From UBA9464 sp003445095 (GTDB lineage Bacteria; Verrucomicrobiota; Verrucomicrobiia; Limisphaerales; UBA9464): a stretch of 31,925 nt of DNA. Position 1 is the first letter of the stretch, and each line of letters begins with the position of its first letter. Under the pieces are notes generated by a model that saw only the letters and a list, made by a program, of their open reading frames with translations, was not told the DNA's origin and made no database searches. Below are positions 1 to 7,619 of this stretch, one piece after another. The DNA lies in NCBI GenBank assembly GCA_035437945.1, contig DAOMZG010000046.1:1-31925 (forward strand). The letters run 5' to 3'. The position numbers were made by a program, and so were the translations under genes.

Positions 1-1023
1 CTTCTTTCGATCAGTGCGGTCACCGTGTTCTCGAAACACCCGCAAGATGGCGGCAGCAACCGCAATCGATTCGCCCGGTTTGATGACGAGTCCGGCATCA
101 CTAGCGAATTGCTTGTGTCCCGTGATGCCGCAGAGTTCGACGCGAAAAAAGATTCCCGGCTCCACGGGAATTGGTGTGCCGTCGCGGACCGATATGCCTT
201 GGGCAACGTCGGGAACCCGCACGGCCATAAAGCCGATATCATTCGTGTCCGCGACCGCATCGATTGAACCGCCACCTTCGAAGGCGACATTAAATTTGCG
301 AGGTAGGTCGTAGAGCTCGCGATGGTTGAGAATGTAGTGATGGAGCGCATGGGCGTACGGTCGAACGTCGAGCAATTCTTGTGGATCGAGCCCGGCGGTC
401 GGAGATGCCGTGATGTTACGGACGTTGTCCACCCCGGCGCCGCGCGAAGTGAGGCCCAGTGCCACCAGCCGCGTGAGCGCATTAACCAGGTTCTTTGGCT
501 CGATCTCTCGAATTTGGAGATTCGAGCGAGTGGTGATCGCCGACTTGCCGTTGCCGATCTCATCGGCCAGGTCGGCCAGGCCATGCAATTGAACGGACGT
601 CAATTCACCAGCGGGAATCCGACAGCGCAGCATGAATGAATTCTGTGCCGGCGCGACGTGGAATAGGCCGTGAAAACGGAACCGGAACTGATCGGCGTCG
701 TCAGGAAACTTGTTCTGCTCGGCGTGCTCAACCAAGCGTTCCCAAGCGTCGAGCCCGTGGAGCTCGTGCTTCCAAAGTTCTTGCTTGGTGCATTCTGAGA
801 GCGGAGTTCCATGAATGGCCTCCTCTTGGGGCTCAGCCAAATTGGGTCCGCCCTCGGCCGAGTTTGCCGTGAAACGCTCGCCACCGGGGAGACTCCCGAC
901 ATACGGATACAACTGCCTTTGGGCAACGCCCGCTAGGAATCCTCCCAAGTACTCCTTTTGCTCAGGACTGAACGTTCCCCCGGGGGGCGAGGGTGGCAAT
1001 TCGAGTTGAGCCAACGGCTTCAT
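1..1023 (-). CDS. nirA: NirA-family ferredoxin nitrite/sulfite reductase, N-terminal part (cut by window edge)
   Basis: Translating the minus strand from the ATG at 1023 gives 341 uninterrupted codons reaching the left edge, so the C-terminal half is outside the window. Siroheme/4Fe-4S nitrite and sulfite reductases carry out six-electron reductions in the cytoplasm, usually with ferredoxin as donor. Visible family features are the N-terminal segment FSPEQKEYLGGFLAGV (residues 18-33), the half-domain FRFRFHGLFHVAPAQNSFM (113-131), the anion-site motif TTRSNLQIREI (164-174) and GAGVDNVRNITASPTAGLD (195-213). The cysteines binding the cluster and siroheme should lie in the missing part, so nitrite cannot be told from sulfite specificity, although the start resembles NirA proteins of the PVC superphylum. 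AAGAG lies a few bases before the ATG. A paired direct repeat sits 43-93 bp upstream. No neighbour in the window belongs to nitrogen or sulfur metabolism. Confidence 0.85.
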   Translation of the reverse strand, partial: MKPLAQLELPPSPPGGTFSPEQKEYLGGFLAGVAQRQLYPYVGSLPGGERFTANSAEGGPNLAEPQEEAIHGTPLSECTKQELWKHELHGLDAWERLVEHAEQNKFPDDADQFRFRFHGLFHVAPAQNSFMLRCRIPAGELTSVQLHGLADLADEIGNGKSAITTRSNLQIREIEPKNLVNALTRLVALGLTSRGAGVDNVRNITASPTAGLDPQELLDVRPYAHALHHYILNHRELYDLPRKFNVAFEGGGSIDAVADTNDIGFMAVRVPDVAQGISVRDGTPIPVEPGIFFRVELCGITGHKQFASDAGLVIKPGESIAVAAAILRVFREHGDRTDRKK

Positions 1024-1065
1024 CACTCTTTGGCGAAAGGAGCCAGCCTGATGCCGCTAGGTCGT

Positions 1066-1116
1066 GAGCGCGGTTCATTGTGTTCATTTCAACGATGAGT
1101 GCGGTTCATTGAGTTC
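1066..1116. repeat. Paired 20-bp direct repeat upstream of nirA, candidate operator
   Basis: Two copies of a 20-bp sequence occupy 1066-1085 and 1097-1116. They differ at two positions only. Read toward nirA the consensus is GAACWCAATGAACCGCRCTC. The start-to-start distance is 31 bp, close to three turns of B-DNA, so proteins on both copies would lie on the same face. The pair begins 43 bp upstream of the nirA ATG, where an operator or activator site would be expected. The sequence itself is seen directly; the regulatory role is inferred, and the cognate regulator is unknown. Confidence 0.5.
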
Positions 1117-1723
1117 GTCCCCGCGGGGCAGAAGGCGCTTCGGTGGTTTCGGTCAAACCTCTCCCGTCAACGCTTGCCACATTTCGTCACAATCGCTCTG
1201 CGGAGACGCGACCACTTTCCTCGACGTTTTCTGCCAAAATTTCGCCACCCTGATCAATACGTCGAGTCAACTTTGGCGCACGACTCGGAACCAGTTACGC
1301 GAATGACTTCCAGAGAATGGCGCCGTTCCTAAGCCGACTGAGGTGAGCATTTCGATTTCAGCGTCCACGAAATGCCAGGCTGGTGATTTCGCTTGGAAGC
1401 CGCCTCGCCTCGTCTCCCAGCAGTTCTTTCAGCCCACGGGCATCAATCTTGGGTTACCATTCCTTCGTGCCCGATTCGGGAAACTGTCGCCTGGCGGGAG
1501 GGAAAAACATGCGAGCCCCTTCACAAAATCTTGCTGACAGTTTACGCATGTCAACGTATTTGCACTCCGCCCTACACTTTGCCGATTTAGCGCGTATGTT
1601 GTGATTGGAATCCATGAAAGGCGCGGTCAACAACGCAATGCACTTCTCCTTCACTGGGGCACCCAAACCACTCGCTTTGCGGCCGCCGGGATCGTGGCCT
1701 CATGGGTCTCAGAAAGGCAGCCC
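1117..1723. other. About 600-bp region without a convincing gene
   Basis: Short open frames occur on both strands (for example minus 1454-1666), but none has a good start signal, a recognisable domain or codon use like the neighbouring genes. A small inverted repeat, TGACA-N9-TGTCA, lies near 1536-1554. I see no tRNA-like fold or IS end. The region should contain the divergent promoters of nirA and the small membrane protein, but no clear -35/-10 pair stands out. Confidence 0.4.
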
Positions 1724-2035
1724 ATGAGCACTCTGGTTGTGATCCTGCTTAGCGGACTCTTCATTGGAGCTTTCACCTTATTCGTTCTGGCGGCTTGCGC
1801 AGCAGGTGCGCGCGCCGACCGGCAACTGGGGTATGACGTCGAAGGCGAAGAGCCTGGTCCGTCCGTCGAACCCACGGCCACGCTCCAGAACAAAGAACTC
1901 GAGTCCAGCGGCGGTTCGGGCGGTACCCGCGCCGAGCAAGATTCCCAATCGCGGGCGGCAGTCCCGCGACGGTCCCCAGGGTCCCGAATTTGGTCCAAAG
2001 TCGGATGGGGTCGGCGCGATGCCGCGGCCCCGTGA
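1724..2035 (+). CDS. Small single-TM hypothetical protein
   Basis: This is a 103-residue protein starting at the ATG at 1724, chosen because AAAGG lies about 8 bases upstream and because the hydrophobic helix then begins at residue 4. Residues 4-27 (LVVILLSGLFIGAFTLFVLAACAA) form one membrane segment. It is followed by a polar, Ser/Gly/Glu/Arg-rich tail of about 75 residues with no recognised domain. This arrangement fits a small membrane-anchored protein with a cytoplasmic tail or an uncleaved signal anchor. It lies 106 bp upstream of the monooxygenase gene on the same strand. Function unknown. The tail is low-complexity, so the true end of selected coding sequence is uncertain. Confidence 0.45.
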   Translation: MSTLVVILLSGLFIGAFTLFVLAACAAGARADRQLGYDVEGEEPGPSVEPTATLQNKELESSGGSGGTRAEQDSQSRAAVPRRSPGSRIWSKVGWGRRDAAAP

Positions 2036-2141
2036 AGTGTTCGAAGTCTCGGCGACCGCAGGAACACGCTGGAGTGAGTCGCTCTCCCAGACTCGAATTT
2101 TACCGAGGTTTTGCTATCGTTCCGCCCCAACGGTGGGCTTT

Positions 2142-3932
2142 ATGCATTTTCGTTCATTCGATTCATCCGCGCGTGGCTTTTGGCGATGGTGCCTAGGCAT
2201 GTTGATCCCTCTCGGCTTGGTTTCCGGGGCCGAACCCGCGGTACCGAATTTCAGTTTACTCGACCTCGAAGGGCGAAACCATGAACTCTACCGCGCCGAA
2301 GGTCGAGCCGTGGTCTTGTTCTTCACTGGTGTGGGTTGCCCAGTCGCTCGAAAAAGTGCGGCCAAATTGATTCAGCTGCGTCAGCAATTTCACGATCAGG
2401 GAGTCCACTTCTGGATCGTCAACACGTATTCCGACGACTCGATCCAAGACGCCGCCCGCGAGGCTGAAGAACTTAAGCTGACGGGATTCCCCTACCTGCG
2501 AGACCCACGACAGGGCGTAGCGCTAGCGTTCGGCGTCCAGCGCACTGCCGAAGTCGTCGTGTTGGAGACGCGGAACTGGAACGTCGCCTATCGAGGTGCA
2601 CTGGATGACCAACTGTCCGAAGGTGCGGAACGGCCGGAACCCAAAACCAAGTTCCTCGAAAACGCGCTGAATGAGTTGCTGGCAGCCAGACCCGTCACGG
2701 TTCAACAAACGCTGACACGCGGATGCCGGATCACGTTCGCCCAGAGTGGGCCCGCGCCGTCAGCAATGACTTATTCCGCCTTGGTCGCTCCGATTCTGCG
2801 GCAGAATTGTGTCGAGTGCCATCGGGAGGGCGGGATTGGGCCTTGGGCGATGGACTCGCACGGCCGCGTTCGAAACTACAGCCGGATGATCGAAGAGGTA
2901 CTGTTGACGCGTCGGATGCCTCCGTATGACGCGGATCCAGATCAAGGACGTTTCAGCAACGCGCATCGACTATCACGGGAAGACACCCAGAGCTTGCTTC
3001 GTTGGATCGGCGCTGGTGCTCCCCGCGGAGACGGCCCGGACCCCTTAAGCACCCCGTTGACTCCGATTGCCGAATGGCCTCTGGGAAAACCTGACGCCGT
3101 GATTCGACTGCCAGAGCCTCAACAGATTCCTGCGACTGGCGTTTTGGACTACCGGCATATCGCCGTGCCTTCGCCCCGCGCGGAAGAGTTTTGGCTGGCC
3201 GGGATTGATGTTCGCCCGGGCAACCGCAAGGTCGTTCACCACGCCATCCTCTATGCGACCTGGCCCGGGTGCCCGGACGATGGTTCCGGAAATGGGGTCC
3301 ACGTTTTCGGATGGGCGCCAGGGGCCTTGCCCGCGCGTTATCCGGACGGAGTCGGCAAGAGAATTCCCGCGGGCGCGAAGCTCCAACTGGAAATGCACTA
3401 CACCACCTGCGGCTCCGAGCAGAGCGATCAAACCGAAGTGGCGTTGTACTTTCGGCCGGGTCCGCAACTGCGTTCCGCCGAAACTCGCCAAGTAGCGACT
3501 GACGATTTGAATATCTCGCCCGGGGCGGCCGAGGCACGGCACGAGGCTACCTACACGTTTCGGGAACCGGCCACACTCTACAGCTTGTCTCCTCACATGC
3601 ATTTTCGAGGTAAGTGGATGAAATATGAATTACTCTTGCCGGATGGAGGGCGCGAGACATTGCTCAACGTTCCTCGCTACGATTTCAAATGGCAGCTCAG
3701 CTATCGCCTGGCCGAGCCGCGTCATGTGCCTGCAGGCTCGCGGTTACGAGTGACGGGAGCCTTCGACAACTCCGCTGACAATCCAGCGAATCCCGACCCT
3801 ACGCGCCAAGTTAAGTTCGGCCTGCAGTCCTGGGATGAAATGTTCATCGGATTCTTCGACGCTGCGGATGATCCAAAAGAGACCAGCGGAAAAACGCCGC
3901 AGGACGCGGCGGGTACCGGAACCGGAAGTTAA
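2142..3932 (+). CDS. Secreted redoxin-cytochrome c-copper type II monooxygenase fusion
   Basis: A 596-residue exported protein with three modules. After an N-terminal signal-like hydrophobic stretch (about residues 13-30) comes a thioredoxin/AhpC-like domain (about 34-185) with FFTGVGCPVARK; only one cysteine, C66, is at the usual active site. A c-type heme motif CVECH follows at 223-227, with EGGIGPWAM just after. The C-terminal part (about 310-575) resembles the PHM/DBH copper type II ascorbate-dependent monooxygenases. HH at 366-367 and H419 (LEMHY) fit the CuH ligands, and H485, H487 (PHMHFRG) and M567 (WDEMF) fit CuM. The complete ligand set argues for an active two-copper hydroxylase receiving electrons through its own heme, a role that is inferred. 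Substrate unknown. The open frame extends upstream to 1764, but the ATG at 2142 follows GGTGGG and places the signal peptide correctly. ribE starts 6 bp after the stop, suggesting co-transcription. Confidence 0.8.
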   Translation: MHFRSFDSSARGFWRWCLGMLIPLGLVSGAEPAVPNFSLLDLEGRNHELYRAEGRAVVLFFTGVGCPVARKSAAKLIQLRQQFHDQGVHFWIVNTYSDDSIQDAAREAEELKLTGFPYLRDPRQGVALAFGVQRTAEVVVLETRNWNVAYRGALDDQLSEGAERPEPKTKFLENALNELLAARPVTVQQTLTRGCRITFAQSGPAPSAMTYSALVAPILRQNCVECHREGGIGPWAMDSHGRVRNYSRMIEEVLLTRRMPPYDADPDQGRFSNAHRLSREDTQSLLRWIGAGAPRGDGPDPLSTPLTPIAEWPLGKPDAVIRLPEPQQIPATGVLDYRHIAVPSPRAEEFWLAGIDVRPGNRKVVHHAILYATWPGCPDDGSGNGVHVFGWAPGALPARYPDGVGKRIPAGAKLQLEMHYTTCGSEQSDQTEVALYFRPGPQLRSAETRQVATDDLNISPGAAEARHEATYTFREPATLYSLSPHMHFRGKWMKYELLLPDGGRETLLNVPRYDFKWQLSYRLAEPRHVPAGSRLRVTGAFDNSADNPANPDPTRQVKFGLQSWDEMFIGFFDAADDPKETSGKTPQDAAGTGTGS

Positions 3933-3938
3933 ATCGTC

Positions 3939-4541
3939 ATGTTCACTGGCTTGGTCGAAGCAACCGGAGAGGTCCGATTCATTACGCGTTCAGCCCGCTC
4001 AATCCACCTAACGGTTAGCGCAACGCTCCCGCGTCCCCGTCCGCAAACTGGCGATAGCATTGCGGTCAATGGCTGCTGCCTCACTGTAACCCGCTCCGCG
4101 AGGCGCGGGCGGGCGACCCAGTTCGAATTCGATCTGCTCAAAGAAACTTGGAACCGGACGAATCTATGCGACCTCGAACCTGGCCGGGCGATCAATCTGG
4201 AGCGTTCGCTCTCCGTCGGCGACCGATTTGGTGGCCATTTCGTCACCGGGCACATTGATGACACCGGAACCATCACCCGCTGGGAACGGCAAGGAGCCGA
4301 TTATCTTTTGCAAGTCGACGTGCCCTTGAGTCTGCGTCGCTATCTCATCGCGAAGGGATCTATCGCGGTGGACGGGATTAGCTTGACCGTCGCGGCAATA
4401 ACTCAGCGCGGCTTTCGAGTTTGGATTATCCCCCACACTCACGCGGTGACGGCGCTCCGTGAACGACACGTCGGCGACCGGGTGAATCTAGAGGCTGACG
4501 TCCTGGGTAAATACGTGGAGCGACTTTTGAAACTGCGCTGA
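3939..4541 (+). CDS. ribE: Riboflavin synthase, alpha subunit
   Basis: A 200-residue protein of normal family length. Riboflavin synthase dismutates two 6,7-dimethyl-8-ribityllumazine molecules to riboflavin and the pyrimidinedione precursor in the cytoplasm. The start MFTGLVEATGEV is the family signature. The two lumazine-binding barrels are visible: the first has SIAVNGCCLTV and ends near GHFVTGHIDDTG, and the second has GSIAVDGISLTV and IIPHTHAVT. The C-terminal helix KYVERLLKL used in trimer formation is present. The start codon lies 6 bp after the monooxygenase stop, so it is probably translated from the same mRNA. No other rib gene is in the window and no FMN riboswitch was recognised. 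The end converges on the secretin gene with a gap of only 24 bp. Confidence 0.95.
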   Translation: MFTGLVEATGEVRFITRSARSIHLTVSATLPRPRPQTGDSIAVNGCCLTVTRSARRGRATQFEFDLLKETWNRTNLCDLEPGRAINLERSLSVGDRFGGHFVTGHIDDTGTITRWERQGADYLLQVDVPLSLRRYLIAKGSIAVDGISLTVAAITQRGFRVWIIPHTHAVTALRERHVGDRVNLEADVLGKYVERLLKLR

Positions 4542-4565
4542 TGCTGGCCGCTGACCGACGGGCAC

Positions 4566-6953
4566 CTACTTCTTCGTCGGATCCATGGGGAATACCGATT
4601 CAATTCCTTCGTCGCTGTTCAACGGATCGACCAAGCCCTTGCGAGCAGCCTTGTTGAGGCGCTCGCGCTCTTCACGGAAATCTTGCTCCATCATGCGGAT
4701 TTGCGGCGACTCCTGTTGATACTGCTTGGTCAGGTTCGCGGCCGCCTCCGGAGTCTTGAGGACTGTGGGTTGCATAAGAATCATTAACTCGGTCCGCGCT
4801 TTGTCGACGGTCGTCGAACGGAAGAGATTCCCCAGCAGCGGAATGTCCTTCAAAATCGGCACGCCGGCATTGCTCTTGGTCTTCAAAGCCCGGATGAATC
4901 CGCCGAGCAATACTGACTCGCCAGTGTGCACAGAGATGGTCGAGGTGGCGGATCGTTTGTTGGTAACCGGCGCATTAGGGGAGGACTGCACCAAAGCCTG
5001 TTCGGCGGGTGGAGCGATCTCTTCGATGCGTTGAGATACTTCCATGAATACCAATCCGTCCGGCGTGATGTACGGGATGACGCTTAATTCCACACCAACG
5101 TCCTGGCGGTCGTAGTAAGAACTAGTCCCAACCTGAGTGCCGCCGCCGTAATAGGTGCCTTGAATGAAAGGCACGGTGGAACCAGCGAAGAACGAAGCCT
5201 CGACCGCGTGCGAGGTAATAATGCGAGGACGTTGAAGTACATTGACATTGGCGTCCGACGCCAACGCCTTGACCACCACGTTAATATTGTCGTTGAACCG
5301 GAGCAGATAATTGAGGCCGCCGCCGGTAGGAATCGTCGGGACCAGATTGGTAAAGCCCCCATAGTTCAAGTTGTCCATGGCACCACCGCCACCGAGGTTG
5401 GGGTTGAATTGCGTATATTTTTGGATTGCGCTGACTCCATACGAGAGACCGGACGTCAGGCCGACTTCCATAATAACCGTCTCGATCAGGACCTGAGCCA
5501 GCAGTGTATCGACCCTCCCGATGATCTTCTTCAATTGTGCCATGTCTTTCTTATTGGCGTAAATAATCAACGAATTGGATCGCGGGTCAGGAGTGATGCT
5601 GGCTTCGGAGCTGAGCGGTTGGGCCGGATTCTGTCCCTGACCTCCGCGATTGAGATTGCTAAACCGCTGCTGAAACGAACCGGTCGCTCCCGGAGTTGTG
5701 GTCGTAGTCGGTCGAGGGACGGTGGCTTGTTGCGGCATCAATGGTTCCATTCCCTCCGCGACCTCTTCAATTCCGTGGGACTGGCCATAATAACCCTGGC
5801 CGTAGCTCGAACGACCACCATAACTACTGCCGCTCCCGCCCAGGCGCGACCCACCCCCAAGCCCTCCGAGCCCACCACCCAATCGCGATCCGGCGCCCAA
5901 TCCCTGGCGAGCCGAGCCCGTGGCGAGCCCGGTGCCTCCTCCCCCTCCGCCGCCGGAGATCACACTGTTCAACGTTTGATACAGCTCTTCGACCTTGCCA
6001 AACTTAATAGGAATCACTTCGAACTGATACTCTTGCTCAACTTCAACATCAATTTTGGCCAGCACTTCCAGCATCCGTTTGACGTTGATGGCATAATCCC
6101 GCAACACGAGTGTCTTCGTTGTTTCCAGCGCCAGGATCCCATTGGGATTCTTCGCGAACTGTTTCAGCGTTTCCGCCGCTTCCTGAACGTTAACATGTTC
6201 TACTTTGATCACATGGGTGACGAACTGGCTGGCTTCGGCGTAGTCTTCAACCTTTCGGTTGGCGAACGCAGCGCCTTCTTGCATGGCTTGTGCCGAAGGA
6301 ACCGCCAGCACAGCTTTCTCCCCCGTCGGTATCATGGTGATTCCGTTCAGGGCCAGAATCGTGTCATACATCTGGAGTCGCTCCTCGGGTGTGAGCGGGC
6401 TGGCGGGCTTGAAATTGACCTGCGATTGCAAAGGCAAGTTGGCCGCGCGCAACACAGTGCGCCGAGCAATTGTGGCGTATTCGTCCAAGAACTGGTCCAA
6501 CGGCATGTTCTTGAAGTTAATAATATCCGTCGCGTCGCCCGCCGGACCCAAGATGGTATTGGTCACAACGGTCGGGGCAGCAACCCCGGGCGTGGCCGCA
6601 GTAGTTCCCGGCGCATTGACGGCGGTGTTGGGCGTTCCGGGGCCAGCGGGTCGCACGGTCGGAAGCGCTCCCGGGCGGGTAGGATAATTAGTGGCCCCAC
6701 CTAACGGCCGCGGGAATTGGCGAGGGAGCGATGGAAGGGTGGTTGGGGGCGGGATACGCGGCGTCGGAACCACCGAATTTGTCGCGGGCGCCGGCAACGG
6801 CGGCGGAGCCGGCTGGTTCGGATCGGGCTCCACCGCGGGAGGAACGTCGGGGTCCTCAGCCGGTTGAGCCGGAGGATTGTTTTGAGCGATGCCTGGCCAG
6901 GCAAAAATCGCCGCCGCGAAGCCCGCGAGCGCAAGGGACCTTAGCTTATTCAC
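4566..6953 (-). CDS. Type II/IV secretion system secretin (GspD/PilQ family)
   Basis: A 795-residue protein beginning with GTG at 6953, 6 bp after the PilO-like stop. It should form the outer-membrane gated channel of a type II secretion or type IV pilus-like machine. Residues 1-24 are a Sec signal peptide (cleavage near GIAQ-N). A Pro-rich segment follows (about 26-130), then N-type ring-building domains (about 140-330), a Gly-rich low-complexity loop (about 334-393), a further N domain (about 445-490) and the secretin barrel (about 490-735). Barrel hallmarks are VNVLQRPRIITSHAVEA, the GSTVPF segment, SVHTGESVLLGGFI and the C-terminal signature GVPILKDIPLLGNLFRSTTV. A tail of about 55 charged residues follows. 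Last gene of the four-gene operon. The low-complexity Pro and Gly tracts are longer than in enteric GspD. No pilotin gene was seen. Confidence 0.9.
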   Translation of the reverse strand: MNKLRSLALAGFAAAIFAWPGIAQNNPPAQPAEDPDVPPAVEPDPNQPAPPPLPAPATNSVVPTPRIPPPTTLPSLPRQFPRPLGGATNYPTRPGALPTVRPAGPGTPNTAVNAPGTTAATPGVAAPTVVTNTILGPAGDATDIINFKNMPLDQFLDEYATIARRTVLRAANLPLQSQVNFKPASPLTPEERLQMYDTILALNGITMIPTGEKAVLAVPSAQAMQEGAAFANRKVEDYAEASQFVTHVIKVEHVNVQEAAETLKQFAKNPNGILALETTKTLVLRDYAINVKRMLEVLAKIDVEVEQEYQFEVIPIKFGKVEELYQTLNSVISGGGGGGGTGLATGSARQGLGAGSRLGGGLGGLGGGSRLGGSGSSYGGRSSYGQGYYGQSHGIEEVAEGMEPLMPQQATVPRPTTTTTPGATGSFQQRFSNLNRGGQGQNPAQPLSSEASITPDPRSNSLIIYANKKDMAQLKKIIGRVDTLLAQVLIETVIMEVGLTSGLSYGVSAIQKYTQFNPNLGGGGAMDNLNYGGFTNLVPTIPTGGGLNYLLRFNDNINVVVKALASDANVNVLQRPRIITSHAVEASFFAGSTVPFIQGTYYGGGTQVGTSSYYDRQDVGVELSVIPYITPDGLVFMEVSQRIEEIAPPAEQALVQSSPNAPVTNKRSATSTISVHTGESVLLGGFIRALKTKSNAGVPILKDIPLLGNLFRSTTVDKARTELMILMQPTVLKTPEAAANLTKQYQQESPQIRMMEQDFREERERLNKAARKGLVDPLNSDEGIESVFPMDPTKK

Positions 6954-6959
6954 AAGCGT

Positions 6960-7619
6960 CTATTTCTTCTGGGATACGGCCACACGAGCATTCGTCGCGG
7001 GTGGGCCCTTGGGTTGAACCGCGGCGGACCGCGAAGGTTGCACCGCGGGCGTTGTTTTCGGCTTTTTCTGAAAACTGGCGATGACCGTCAGCGTCGTTGC
7101 CAGTCGTGTATTAGAAGGATCCAAACGTAGCCGGGTCATGTCGCGAACCCGGATCATCGAGTCGCCACTCCCTAACGCGTACAGAAAATTTACGAGCTCC
7201 TGTTCGCCCGAATTGACGTCCATCGTCATCTGCTGCTCATCGAAAAACGCATTGGTCTGTCCCGCGACCCGCGCCGGCACGATCAGGGGCCGAAGGTTGC
7301 TCCAGGTAACCCCACTCGTCGCCGCCTCCGTTTGAATCGTGCTCTGAAGGCGGTTGGCTTGATCCTCCTGCATTACTTCGGCTCCGGCCCTCTGCAGTTC
7401 CTTAAGCTTCCGTTCGTAGGTGGCTTTCTTGCCAATCTCGCCTAAATAGCGCGTTCGCGTCGCATCCAGTTTTTCTCGGTCCACCCGCACCTCAGTCCAT
7501 TCGCCGAAGTATGGCCAAACCAGCCAGTAATTGAGCACCAGAGTAAGCACCACGAGGCCGATCAAGAGCCACCGGCGCTCGTGCGGTTGCAGGTTCAGTT
7601 TGTCGAGCCAGTGCATCAT
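6960..7619 (-). CDS. PilO/GspM-like inner-membrane assembly protein
   Basis: A 219-residue bitopic protein: a short N-terminal cytoplasmic segment (MMHWLDKLNLQPHERRW), one TM helix (about 18-36), a coiled-coil-like periplasmic stretch (about 42-85), then a compact alpha/beta domain (about 90-185) and a Pro/Lys-rich tail. This topology and the position between the PilM/N-like and secretin genes identify it as PilO/GspM-like; sequence identity alone would be weak support. In such systems it bridges the inner-membrane platform and the secretin. The first ATG of the ATGATG at 7619-7614 overlaps the TGA of the upstream gene (7618-7616), typical of translational coupling. The frame is open further upstream, to 7658, but that would overlap the previous gene by more than 40 bp. 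Confidence 0.75.
   Translation of the reverse strand: MMHWLDKLNLQPHERRWLLIGLVVLTLVLNYWLVWPYFGEWTEVRVDREKLDATRTRYLGEIGKKATYERKLKELQRAGAEVMQEDQANRLQSTIQTEAATSGVTWSNLRPLIVPARVAGQTNAFFDEQQMTMDVNSGEQELVNFLYALGSGDSMIRVRDMTRLRLDPSNTRLATTLTVIASFQKKPKTTPAVQPSRSAAVQPKGPPATNARVAVSQKK

Noticed and set aside
1454..1666. 70-codon minus-strand frame with several cysteines in the intergenic region
   Set aside because: Poor initiation context, no domain and no neighbour link. Kept out as insufficiently supported.
1764..2141. 126-residue N-terminal extension of the copper monooxygenase frame
   Set aside because: It overlaps the small TM protein and would put the signal peptide in the middle of the chain.
2953..3602. 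Two minus-strand frames of 185-194 codons inside the monooxygenase gene
   Set aside because: High-GC antisense frames with no domain; the plus-strand protein has full catalytic motifs.
4555..4580. CCGACG/CGTCGG inverted repeat at the ribE-secretin convergence
   Set aside because: Six-bp arms with a 14-nt loop and no T-tract; too weak to call a terminator.
5160..6704. A 514-codon open frame on the plus strand opposite the secretin gene
   Set aside because: It is the antisense shadow of a clear secretin; its translation is Arg-rich, low in pattern and matches no fold, and no start signal supports it.
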